Positions 35,167 through 45,166 of a DNA stretch of 64,000 nt are shown one piece after another. This DNA comes from Lamellibrachia satsuma (taxonomy: Eukaryota > Annelida > Polychaeta > Sabellida > Siboglinidae): NCBI GenBank assembly GCA_033239005.1, contig BSQZ01000040.1, positions 5,884,599-5,948,598 on the forward strand, written 5' to 3'. The notes under the pieces were generated by a model. That model was given only the letters and a program-made list of their open reading frames with translations. It was not told the DNA's origin and did not search any database. Every line of letters begins with the position of its first letter. Position 1 is the first letter of the stretch. The translations under genes were made by a program, and so were the position numbers.

Positions 35167-36109
35167 GACCCATCCCCATCTGGACTTGTCTAGTGTACAT
35201 ACACCGGAAGAATAAGTCCCACCTAGGCTGGTCCCAAGGGAAGTTCATAGGGTTGGATTGCCTAAATGAGCGAAATTGTTCGTCATACTGCCGCCAAGCA
35301 AATGGTGGCCCCGTTTGGGCAATATCACGAACAACCTCACAGTACTTAAACATACCAGGGGCTACTTCCGGAAATCGCTGAGTGTACACAGCTCCAAACA
35401 CCAAGAAGGCAGAAGTCCACTGGTCGATGGTGGAAATCTGCCTTCCTTTACTCTGGGGCATGACGGATATGATTTGCTGAGAGGAACCTGTTGACACAGT
35501 CAACTGCTGTGGTTGCACCTTATTGACTAATTAAAAAAAATCTACATATTCATTAGCCCAGATTTTGGACCGTATGCGGTCGGACAGATCAGCCCCCAGT
35601 TCGGTAGTGTGCAGGGGTAGAGATTGGGGTATGGTCTGCTCACCAACATCACCACGTAGCAGAGAGTTGATAGCCCCTGCCACCGCACCGTCCATCTGAT
35701 CGTCAGCGCTGCTGGTCAGTGGATGCCCTGTCAAAGGCACATGCGTGACAACATCCGTTGCTGGCAACACGTCATCCCTCGGCACAGGCAGCTGGTCCCT
35801 GGTGCCTGGCGATGCAGAGCGGTCTTCGCGGAGTTGTCGGAGAACCTCGCGTGTGACCTGAGCGATGATCTCAGTCGTCTGCTGTACACCCTCGGTCGAA
35901 CCGCCAGGTTGAGTAGAGGGTAGTGGCCCAGTAACAGGATTCCCCACATCATCAGGACGTCCCGCTGCAGCACTGACGACTCGGCGACGCCTTGGCGGTG
36001 GTGCCAATGCTAGTGCCGTCTCAGCAGGGCGTTTCTTCTGGGCTGCTCGGCGCTGCGATGGCGGTCTGGTCGCTGAATCTCGGGTGGTGGATGGTCGTCG
36101 AGGTGGCAT
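34970..36109 (-). pseudogene. Ngaro Gag-like ORF, split by one in-frame TAA
   Basis: Translation from ATG 36109 runs 192 codons to TAA at 35531-35533; the same frame then stays open to 34970. The N-terminal part is basic and Pro/Arg-rich (MPPRRPSTTRDS, PPPRRRRVV), followed by a predicted helix (IIAQVTREVLRQLRE) and a SKIWANEYVDFF block immediately before the stop. The C-terminal part has IDQWTSAFLVFGAVYTQRFP and a cysteine-rich end: C-x8-C-x4-C-x3-H in CWMYQRNNKCTSRPCRYKH, then C-x2-C-x3-H-x4-C. These are the nucleic-acid-binding motifs seen in DIRS/Ngaro Gag proteins. The TAA follows an 8-T run, but reading resumes in the same frame, so a base substitution rather than a slip is the simplest cause. 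Stop readthrough cannot be excluded. Confidence 0.8.
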
Positions 36110-36248
36110 ACTACAACATGTGATACAAAAGCCAGACACTGCATCCAGACTGCAACAATCATGCCATTACAGTGTGATAACTGGTGCAGTAACCCACAGA
36201 GACACCACTCTGACTGCTCACACGGCCAAACCAGTGGTACCAAAATAT

Positions 36249-36560
36249 GCAATCATAACCGGTACAGAGATACTGCTCTGAAATTGCTGATACAGAAGGC
36301 ATAACTAATGGCATGATTGTGTAAATAACAAATGTGCAATACTTACAGGACAGAGGTACTACTCCGACACTGTTCGCATGAACAAATGTATAAACAAGCA
36401 CCAAACCGTTGCAATCATAACTGGTACAGAGATACTGCTCTGAGATTGCTGGTGCAAAACACATATGAATGGCATATGTGAACAAACAAAACACCAAACC
36501 GTTGCAATCATAATTATTACAGAGATACTGCCCTGAGATTGCTGGTGCAAACAGGTGTCA
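36249..36560 (-). repeat. Imperfect tandem repeats between Gag and SGNH ORFs
   Basis: Three copies of GCAATCATAAC..TACAGAGATACTGCTCTG-type sequence start at 36249, 36411 and 36503. The stretch 36110-36731 has no other coding potential; it may be a leader or intergenic region of the element. Confidence 0.7.
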
Positions 36561-36731
36561 TAAAACTGGAAATGTCAACCCTAAACATGACATAAACATG
36601 TAATAGGAAACAACTACATTACATACTACTGAATTAAGGTTTAAACTGACATTATCGTGATCGATAATAACCAGGTGCACAAGGCGAAATAGTAAAATAA
36701 CATTCCACTAACGTCAACCATTGTGCACACA

Positions 36732-37358
36732 TTAGCATCGGGCAGCAGCAAACAAGGCTGCACCCCTGATGCTACGGAAGTATTTACGCATGCCAGCTTC
36801 ACTGAGATGCACCCCAAACCCATCAAAGTATTGCTCCCAGTTGGCGTGCATGCCTCGGTGCCGCCAATAATGGATATGCGGTAGATCCCTAGTCAAAGCC
36901 TCGATCGAACGGTTGACCGAGAATCTGGCGTCATTGAAGTCGGCACGCGTAGGTTTCCAACGCCGGCCGTGGGGCCGAAACGTCAACACACGTGGAAGTA
37001 TCTGGCATATCAACACTTCCGCAACCGAATCGACTGCTGCTACAAACTTAGCACATTCAACAATGCGAGCAGCAAGAGTAGCTGGTAGAACGTTATCACG
37101 AGACAAATCGTTCGTACCGATATCGATGATGACAACACGTGGAGCAAGCTCGCGAACAAGTGGGATTTCGTGAAATAGTTTACTCAAAGTGAGGCCTCCA
37201 ATGCCGTGGAAAAAAACATGTTTATACTGTGCCTGAAGTCCCAAGTATGCATCAAAATAATGTCTAGGACTGCGGACATATTCACATAAGCGGCGAACAA
37301 AGCTATGACCAATAATTAAGAGGTCAGAATCGCTCTCAGCAGAACGAACATCCATCAT
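36732..37358 (-). CDS. Ngaro accessory SGNH-hydrolase-fold protein (208 aa)
   Basis: SGNH/GDSL hydrolases are serine esterases; Ngaro elements, and separately CR1-type LINEs, are known to carry such ORFs, with an unproved role. The start is placed at ATG 37358 (a tandem ATG-ATG) because the open frame upstream to 37724 runs back through repeat A1 and is probably leader. In the 208-aa numbering: block I LLIIGHSFVRRL with Ser19; block II HGIGGLTL; block III DIGTNDL with Gly81 and Asn83; block V near DGFGVHLSEAGMRKYF with His184. The block V Asp lies five residues before the His, not the usual three, so either spacing or the acid differs. The ORF is the most upstream in the element and the frame is intact. 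Confidence 0.85.
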   Translation of the reverse strand: MMDVRSAESDSDLLIIGHSFVRRLCEYVRSPRHYFDAYLGLQAQYKHVFFHGIGGLTLSKLFHEIPLVRELAPRVVIIDIGTNDLSRDNVLPATLAARIVECAKFVAAVDSVAEVLICQILPRVLTFRPHGRRWKPTRADFNDARFSVNRSIEALTRDLPHIHYWRHRGMHANWEQYFDGFGVHLSEAGMRKYFRSIRGAALFAAARC

Positions 37359-37560
37359 GTAAGCAATTGTCGTTAGGAAATTCAAAATGGCGGAGAAAAC
37401 GAAGACAAAGGAAGGAGGGAAAACAACGTGCAACTTAATCAAGTATAGGCAAGGGCTATAAAGCAATAAAAGCGTATCAATTACTGAACCGTACTGTACT
37501 GGTAATCCCAGACAGAAAATAGTAATATACAAAACAATGCCAACCTTTACCTTTTCTCGA

Positions 37561-37786
37561 AAGAAAAACTTCCAATCTGCTGTGACATAGGACACGTCTG
37601 GCTTTGATAAAATCAGCAGCAGAAAGGGACGAGGTAGTGTAGCCTCGTTATGGTTTACGCATCGCGGAATGCGGACCGGTTCACGTGCAGCAACCCGGTA
37701 CTTTATAACTAATAACAATTTCAATGAATCACATTTTCACCTCACATTATACAAATACTATTTTAACATGCGTAAAAATATTCATT
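37561..37786 (-). repeat. Ngaro split direct repeat A1 (5' terminal)
   Basis: 226 bases identical to A2. As the 5' end it probably holds the element promoter. It is followed downstream by GAAAAGGTAAAG, which contains a possible splice donor. Confidence 0.95.
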
Positions 37787-39231
37787 ACGGTTAGTTGATA
37801 GTAAGTTATTATAACATCAGTGAACAATGTAATTTGCTGGTTCAGTAACTTGATTAAATGCAATTTTTTAGGTGGCTCCTCGAATGTGAATTTTATTTCT
37901 TTTCCTGAATAACAACATCATTCTTCTCATAACGGGCGTGCCCAATCTCACAAAAAAAGGGGTGCCCAGTTTTCCAATTAAAAAAATCATTACGTAACTT
38001 AATCTATATTCTAATTTACTGAAATATATAATTATTGTAATTCTAGATCCTATTAGTGTGACTTACCAAAGTTGTTACTGTGGATATACTGAAGGTGTGG
38101 TTCCACCCTCTGTATGGAGATAAACTTGAATGATGCCAAAGCCACTGAACCGGGCGGTGTACTGGTCATGCCAAGGAATCAGGTCATGTTCCACGTACGT
38201 ACACGTTTGTACTCGGAGCACACTGCAAACACACCAGTGAGCTACAGTGATTCACTTTCCATTATTCAAGGACCTGATACTGATAAGCCGCGTCATATCA
38301 AACAAAAGCTGATTTGATCATAATCAATGCTTCAACTTGGATTACTTGAAAAGGAAACCAAGCTTTTATTTCTATATTTTATATAACTGAGGATGTCACA
38401 GTATATGTAATTGATGGCCCACTAAAAATCAACCCATAAACGTGGCATGGTCATCATCATAAAATAAAGCTTTTCCATGTACATTCGAATATTTTCCATA
38501 GAAATATACTTGAGAATTGGACCTACCAGAGACGCAATGCTTCGTTGACAACATCACCTTGGTGATGGGATTGGCGTGTACAGAGAACGTATGGAAGAAC
38601 TGTGGCCCTGTCCAAATGAATCTGGTTGCTGCAGAATCACCCGCGCAGCTCCCGAAATTGTCCAGTAGGCTATCTCAATACATTTCCCTCTCAGGGTTGA
38701 AAACAGACAAGCAATGTACAATACCAAAACAGCCCTGCTTCAAAGGAGCAACTTGCACATTAGCGTAACAAATATAATCAACATATCTAAATGAGACGTT
38801 AGTCTTAAGTGTAGTTTCTTTGAATTAGTCAGAATTCATAACTTTTAGTTCTAACATTTTAGTCAAATGTAGCAAGCAGGGAGACTCACCCGCTGTGGGG
38901 GCGAGATAGACACTGAGGGTTGTAACACGGTCCCTACTATGGTATCTCTCCTTCATACCCAGCGGGAACTTCTGCATGTATGTAGGTACGACGTAGAAAC
39001 AACAACACTTAATCAGCTTTAGTTTTCAATGTCTGCATACACATATTCTGTGTAGTCTATATAACATATAAAGAAGTTTATGTTGGCCTGTCTGTTGAGT
39101 CCTTTTCCCCTTCTGACGAACAAGGAGGGTCAAATGGGAAACCGTCCATATGGGCCTCCGGGGGTGGGGATTACATTTCAAAAAAGATTTTATTTTGTTT
39201 TATATGTCATCGTAAATATAATCAGTATGGC

Positions 39232-39385
39232 TGCCTAGTGAGTACAGCCACCGTGAGAGAATTACCTGCCAGTTCAGTGCCATGGAATGCCACACCCCGA
39301 CTTTGCCTGCCCTACTGAGCACAGCCACCGTGATAGATTTAACTGCCTGTTCTGTGTCCTGGCGTGCAACACCCAGACCTGTCCT
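39232..39385 (-). repeat. 77-bp WD-exon minisatellite in unit C, about 2 copies
   Basis: Two copies of the exon-derived 77-bp unit; the better one encodes GKVGVWHSMALNWQ with donor GTAATT. Confidence 0.8.
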
Positions 39386-40110
39386 GTTCATGAGAACAAA
39401 AAGAAGAGTTGTGGTTGGATCTGGTTTGTCGGAAGAATTTCCAGTTAACATCGGTTAGAGGCATGGAAGTGACCCTTTACTTTTATCATGGTGCTGGCAC
39501 TAATCAGCAGGAAGATCAGCATGAAGGATGTTCTCATGAAGGAGATGTATGCAAACGATCTGGCCATGATAGCAGGCAACAAACAAGAACTACAGGAAGT
39601 GTTGGAGGAATGGAAGGGGTGTTCAAGAAGCACGGGCCGATAATGAGCCGGGAGAAGACAGAAGTGATGTGAGTTTGACATCAGAGAGAGAGGACTTGAT
39701 CTTTAGTTTGGATGATAAGGAGATCAACCAATTGGATGGGTTTGTGTAACTTTGAGGAATGGTTAATGATGATGGGCATTCAGAGGTAGAAATGCGATGT
39801 CGGATACAACAGAGAGCGAATGCTCGGGGAAAGGTAGAGGGAGTCATGTTGGAGAGAAACGTTTTGAAAAAGCTGAAAAGGAAAGTCCTGAGAGCTTGTA
39901 TCACACAAGCATGCCTGAATCTGTATCTGGAGACAGTGGCGTTGACAGAACAACAACAGCAGCTGCAAGTTTGGTTCTGGTTTCGTCGAATAACGCGAAC
40001 AAAAGAGGGTTGACGAAAGAAGGATGAATTACCTAAGGAAAGATGTGATGCAACAAGACAGTTCAACAGGAAGATTGGTGAGAAGCAAGGTGAGAATGGC
40101 AGGCGAAAAA
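39386..40110 (+). mobile_element. Antisense LINE RT fragment in the KCTD3-like intron, unit C
   Basis: Same element and position as 23060-23975. It ends early: at about 40110 the sequence jumps from AATGGCAGGCGA to the NAK-exon side, an internal deletion of several hundred bases relative to units D and F. Confidence 0.75.
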
Positions 40111-41034
40111 CCATTATTTCAATAGAACATTTGCTAAATTTTAGCACCCCTCTACAGACATGGTGTTGTTTTACTATGATGCGCCATTTAGAAACCTGGT
40201 GTCTATGACAGTGACATGATTCTCTCCAGAGCCTTTTTCTCATGACACCCCTATCTCAATGACTGACTTATCTCACGTGTGACGAGGCTGCCATCATTGT
40301 TGACCATGACGCTCCACAACTGGATAGTGGACTGAAAGGTGGCGGTCACCATCCTGTTACAGTTCTCCTGGCCAGTGTTGAGTACCTTGGCATTGCGGAC
40401 CACCTTATCTATCAAATCCATCAGAAAAGTTACATAGATCTGTAGATCACTTTCAATGAAACCGTTCGCACACCCACACTTTGATATTCTGCAAAGGACA
40501 ACAATCTATCATATGTATCTTTGTTTGGCAACATATGCATTTTCCCAGGTGGTCGTATTCATATAAATGACGTACCCTTCTTGAATACAGCATGCTCATA
40601 AAAATAAAATATTCTTTGACAAGAAGGATGTACAGTAAAATAATAAATAACATTAAACAAATCAAGCTGGTTACCAAAACAAAAGCCATTACAATTCAGC
40701 GCTAATATTGATTTATTAGAACAAATGTAAAAGTTAGTTTCTCAATTTAATGTGACATTCTCCCCTCCCCCACAATTCATCGTTACAGTTTATTGCAATG
40801 TCTGTTCCACTCATAATCCAATTAATTTCCAAGAGAATCATGACTGGCCTGCTTCCAAGGCGATTATGTCTACTTATGACACCAACCTGTGCCAACACAC
40901 AATGTGGGTATAGGCAAGAGCAATCTGATTGAAGTGACCCTAGATATTGTTCACTTTTGGTCCACCAAAATTGTTCCTGGCTGCCGCAGCACCTGTAAAA
41001 AGATTTCAAGTAAAGGTATATTTATATATATAAA

Positions 41035-41325
41035 CAGCACTGTATCCAGTACTTTGGGATTGTTCAACGTGCTTAACAGTTCACCCTGTGGCTGACCAGT
41101 TCATTCCAACACCTTCTGAACTTCTCTGGGAAGCTTTCAGCAATGATACAATTAATGTGCGAAGATTATTCGTTCACATTTCCACACTCGTCTGTACCTG
41201 GGTACTCATTTATAGATGAGTGAACTGTGGTAATGTGGTGGAACAAATTTGACAAAGCTTTGGTACGGCAGCAATTGGATATGAACACGGGTTACCTCAG
41301 CCGAGTCTAGCGTTCTAACATTGTG
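41035..41325 (-). repeat. tRNA-derived SINE, spacer copy 2
   Basis: Paralogue of 25010-25300 with the same opposite-orientation tail fragment downstream (about 41610-41760). Confidence 0.65.
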
Positions 41326-44300
41326 TGGTAGAAATATAATGAATAAATATTGTTTTCATATTTCGAAGCATAGGCATATTGAAAGAGATGTAACAGTCAA
41401 ATTTATGAACTTTCTAACTTCTCATGAGACAAATTCCCAGCAGATGTTTTAGACATAAACATAGACAAATTCCCAGCAGATGTTTTTATTGTGTACACAG
41501 CCATTGTCTTAACCAAAACATGTACTTACATCTATTGATTTGCATCTTTAACAAGGAACAACACTGTTACCTTTTAACCTTTCATGGCTATCGCTTGTCG
41601 AGGGAAATCTTCAGAATGGTCTTCGTGCATTAACTGCAGCATGACTGAGTGCTTCCCAGAGAAGTCGAGATGAAGTTGGAATGAACAGGTGTGGTAGTGG
41701 GTGAAGCGTAAAACACTTTGAACAGTACAAAGGACTGGATACGACGAACATAATTTTCATGCGTCTCTATCTGCCTCCCTCCCTGTCTGCTTCCATCCCC
41801 GATTACGTATTCCCGACATTACAACATGCATGTGTCGATACAATTAGGATAAATGCTTCCCAGAGAAGTTGCGATACATGCTATCCAATGTAAGCGGCTG
41901 TCCTTTTCTGCCCACATTTAAATCACATTTACAGCAGAACACTGAACGTACACCAACTGATGCGTAGTATTATTTTTTGTGTGTAACCGTGTTGAGAAAA
42001 TTGCTGTAAACAGAACGATTACGTATCCTCAATAGAACAACACGCATGTGTCGATACAACTGGGATACCAGAATAATTGCGACATAGAAATTGCCCTTCT
42101 AATTGAGGATTAGAACGTCATTCAGCGCGTTGACAGGTGTCAAGGCGTGGTGCTGCAAAAGATTGTCTGATGCAAACAGGACAACGCCGTCCGAGCGCAT
42201 GGACAATGCCTGACGTGGTTCGTTGATTACCTCCGCCAGCACAGACAACATACCACAAGGGTTCATTCCTGTTTACCAGCCATCATGCAGGGAATTCCTG
42301 CATTTAGCGTGTCTTATATAGCAATCCATGCGAAGTTGGTGATTCTTCTTCCAAAAATTGGTATACGGTGTACGGCATACCATGACTGAAGAATGATAAA
42401 TTGGAAAAATATGGAGGAGTGTGCAAGATAGCATTTCGTGTGCTACATCCATGTTGGCGTGCATGTTGTCTGTTTCAACATACGTTGTATATGAATAGCA
42501 CACGCTGCGTGCTTCCTGTGCTGTTCTCTCTAAAAGCTGATCTCATCTAGATATTTAGAAATGCATTGCGTTGACAGCCAGTCGGACAAAATTGGTAAAG
42601 AAAGAGATGATTCGAGACAGCTACTAACAAAAGGTGCATTATAAACAGGGACTTTTTGACCTACCAGAATGCGGAAGGTTTGTGTATAAACATTATTTGG
42701 CTTTGTAGCTAAATAATATCTATACTACGGAGTACACATGTTTGATATGGTATTAATTCTGGTACATATTTTATTCATTCTACAAACGATTGATCATTTC
42801 ATATGGAGTTTTGAATAATGTATTGGGACAGATTACTAATTAGTGACAACTATGTTTTTCTGCTTCTGGTGAAATTCATGACTGTGTATTAGTCGCATGA
42901 AAATTTGGCTAGACTGTTGCTGGCAAGGAGACGAAACACTTTCTAGGCGTTTTGGCTGATTGTTGGCTAACGTAACTGTTATGTGCAATTGTTCAACAAA
43001 GTAACGGCGGTGGGAATTGCTAGATGCATAGATAATAAACAGACATACCAGTTAACACAACTGTTCGATTATACTATTGCCAATATAATAAACCTTTTCC
43101 ACTTGGAGTGTGTTGTATTCCTAAGACAGGGTTTTGTAGGGTTGTTGATATCAATTACACGGCCAACGTTCTAGTAGACGCCATCTTAGAGTGATCACTT
43201 CCGGCGCATGCGCATAATTTTCACCACTAGATCTGCATAATTCAATATCAATAACATAGACTAGTAATATTATTTATGCATGTTATACACTTTGCTGCAT
43301 TACAACATGAACTATGCCATATAAAAAACATTCTAATTAACTAAATTGTTTACTGAGTATTTGTTATGTCAATTAAATGTGAAGTGAACATGTTTCAAGA
43401 GTTCACACCACACATTCATCTAAACAGGGTGTACATACTATATAAACGGGTAGACGTGTTGTAATAAGTGTTGCAAGCTCAACATATAGGGATTGTCAGT
43501 AGTTTGGGTGGAGAACTACATTTTGGTCCGGGGGCCGACAAATCTCTCCCCTGAGAGCTGCTCGATAAGCAACCATAAGAGACTCGGTGACTGTGGATTG
43601 GTCTCTCCACCGACCGATAGGAGGTGCAACCAAATAGCATATAATGCTAAGTGTCACTCGCGTCATTGGTCTCTTATTTTTTAAACAAAACAACATCAAT
43701 CATTACATATTCAGATAAAGGTTATTATTCGCGTTTCGCATTAGTTGGTCAATCGGTATCAGTTTTATTGTCATCGTAGCAAACGTCTGTCAATCCGTAA
43801 TCAATTACATGTCAATTATTATGTTGATGTTCTTCCTTGCTTTTTTAGTAAATCAATGCTTTCATTACATCATTCTACGTCACTCCCAAAGCAAAAAGGC
43901 TATATAATATTAGTGTTTTATGGCACTCCAGCACACATGCAAATTTGTTCTCTTCGAAGAACAGCCAGGTGACACTGTTATGCTAATGCTTTCCACACGT
44001 TTTGATTTTACTCTGCTTCTCTACATGCAATCTAAAGTCTGACACATCAGGAAACGTCTTGCAACATATTGTGCAAAATTTACCTCACCAATAATAATAA
44101 ACTCGGATTTACTTGCATTTAACTTTAATGTGGTCTCTGTCATCCCATGGAAGATTTTGTGGAGACAACCCCTGAGCTAGTTTTGGAAGTGATTTGTATC
44201 TCGTGTAGCTAAAATAGCATAGGTATGTCATCTATTAGTATACATTTGGTGATCCAAGTTGTGACGTTGGATAACTGAGCCAAGTAGAATAGCTTAGAGA

Positions 44301-45166
44301 GCGAAACACACTGAGGAACATTACGTGAAGTAGGGAGGACAGCTGAGAAACAATTCGCTATCTTCATTCTTTTGTATCTATCAGTTAACTATTATGAGAA
44401 CCAGCTCTGTTCCAGATATGCCACACCACATTTACACACTTTTAATAAGTTGTCCTGCGGCCAATGGTATCAAATGCAGCAGATAGCTTGAGCAAGGAAA
44501 TGGTCTCCTTCCATACACTTCCTGGATCCACTACCCAGTGCGTAGATCCGCTCAAGTCTGGTCAATAATAGATTTAACACCTACACATGGTTCACTGAAT
44601 GGTGCAAATTCAGTCAACACTTGATCATTTGCTGTGTCGCCAGAACAGTAAGCACTGATTGTCCTTAAACACTTCCAGGAGAAACCATGTGGCAATATCT
44701 TAATTTTGTTGGACCCCCGACTGCAACATTATTTTTAAAATTATATAATAAGTTATAATATTTGCATACATTAAATGTAACAACGGTAATAATAAATACA
44801 TTTGTATGTGGGCGTTTTGACGTACAGGGAACACTTTTACCAAAATGAACTTTCCCGCGTAGTATTGAAATAATTAATGGTGTAATATTAATTCAGTATA
44901 ATTACCATAAAATTATTTAGGCTGAGCGGGATTGAGAGACTTTACATGAAACCGCCAATAATCTCTATATCTGGACAGACGTATTTAAAAACAAAGGCGC
45001 TAAAATACGATTAGATGGAACGTGATATGTCTCTTTCATGGTTTCATCAACTATAGCAAAAGTAAGTTAATTAATGTTCACCTAAATTAGCCAAGGAAGC
45101 TCCAGCACATGATCACAGAACAGAATAAACTAATGAAATCTAAATCTATATTCCTCGCTCACTTAC
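41326..45166. repeat. Inter-unit spacer, copy 2
   Basis: Nearly identical to 25301-29141 in order and content, including the CCAAT-rich block near 43520-43680 and the promoter-like cluster at 43177-43216. No gene is supported within it. Confidence 0.75.
43177..43216 (-). promoter_or_regulatory. NRF1-ETS-YY1 promoter-like cluster, copy 2 (intact)
   Basis: The minus strand carries TGCGCATGCGC (perfect NRF1 core), CCGGAAGTGATC (ETS) and AAGATGGCGTC (YY1) in 40 bases. It would drive transcription toward unit C. Confidence 0.55.

Larger units (their letters stand above)
30550..37786 (-). mobile_element. Ngaro-type tyrosine-recombinase retrotransposon, 7,237 bp, nearly complete
   Basis: Minus-strand order: repeat A1 (37561-37786), SGNH hydrolase ORF, Gag-like ORF, RT-RNase H, tyrosine recombinase, tandem 217-bp repeats, B1 (31236-31455), A2 (31010-31235), a 240-bp spacer, B2 (30550-30769). 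This split direct repeat structure, a recombinase instead of a DDE integrase, and no visible methyltransferase identify the Ngaro group of the DIRS order. A1 and A2 are identical and B1 and B2 differ at one base, so the copy is recent. Flanks join as GAATT/ACGG, exactly the uninterrupted sequence at 46572-46580 and 55912-55920 (GAATT/ACAG at 20077-20085). There is no target-site duplication, as expected for recombinase-mediated integration of a circular DNA. The end is ambiguous by one shared T. The only obvious coding defect is one stop in Gag. Confidence 0.93.
29142..40992 (-). pseudogene. KCTD3-like: KCTD3/SHKBP1-like pseudogene unit C, interrupted by an Ngaro element
   Basis: Minus-strand exons: 40887-40992 (NNIKGHFNQIALAYPHFVC in modified form), 40277 to about 40417 (RNAKVLNTGQENCNR), about 39232-39385 (GKVGVWHSMALNWQ, two copies of the 77-bp unit), 38890-38971 (KFPLGMKERYHS), 38527-38696 ([12 protein letters not shown]) and 38067-38222 (CSEYKRVRTWNMT, TGA, then MTSTPPGSVALASFK). 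Unassigned exon-like blocks follow at 30353-30526 and 29142-29326 (LWEDEMTTSVNIIPDTMGQL). The acceptor of the 38527-38696 exon is AA instead of AG, a private defect. The Ngaro insertion at 30550-37786 lies in an intron 24 bases upstream of the acceptor of the 30353-30526 block. Confidence 0.72.

Noticed and set aside
37359..37724. N-terminal extension of the SGNH ORF with hydrophobic stretches
   Set aside because: It begins at a non-ATG codon and runs through repeat A1, whose other copy (A2) is non-coding; a leader region is more likely.
30550..37786. DIRS1-, PAT- or LTR-type classification
   Set aside because: There are split direct rather than inverted repeats, no methyltransferase domain and no LTR pair, and the integrating enzyme is a tyrosine recombinase. 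An SGNH ORF fits Ngaro best.
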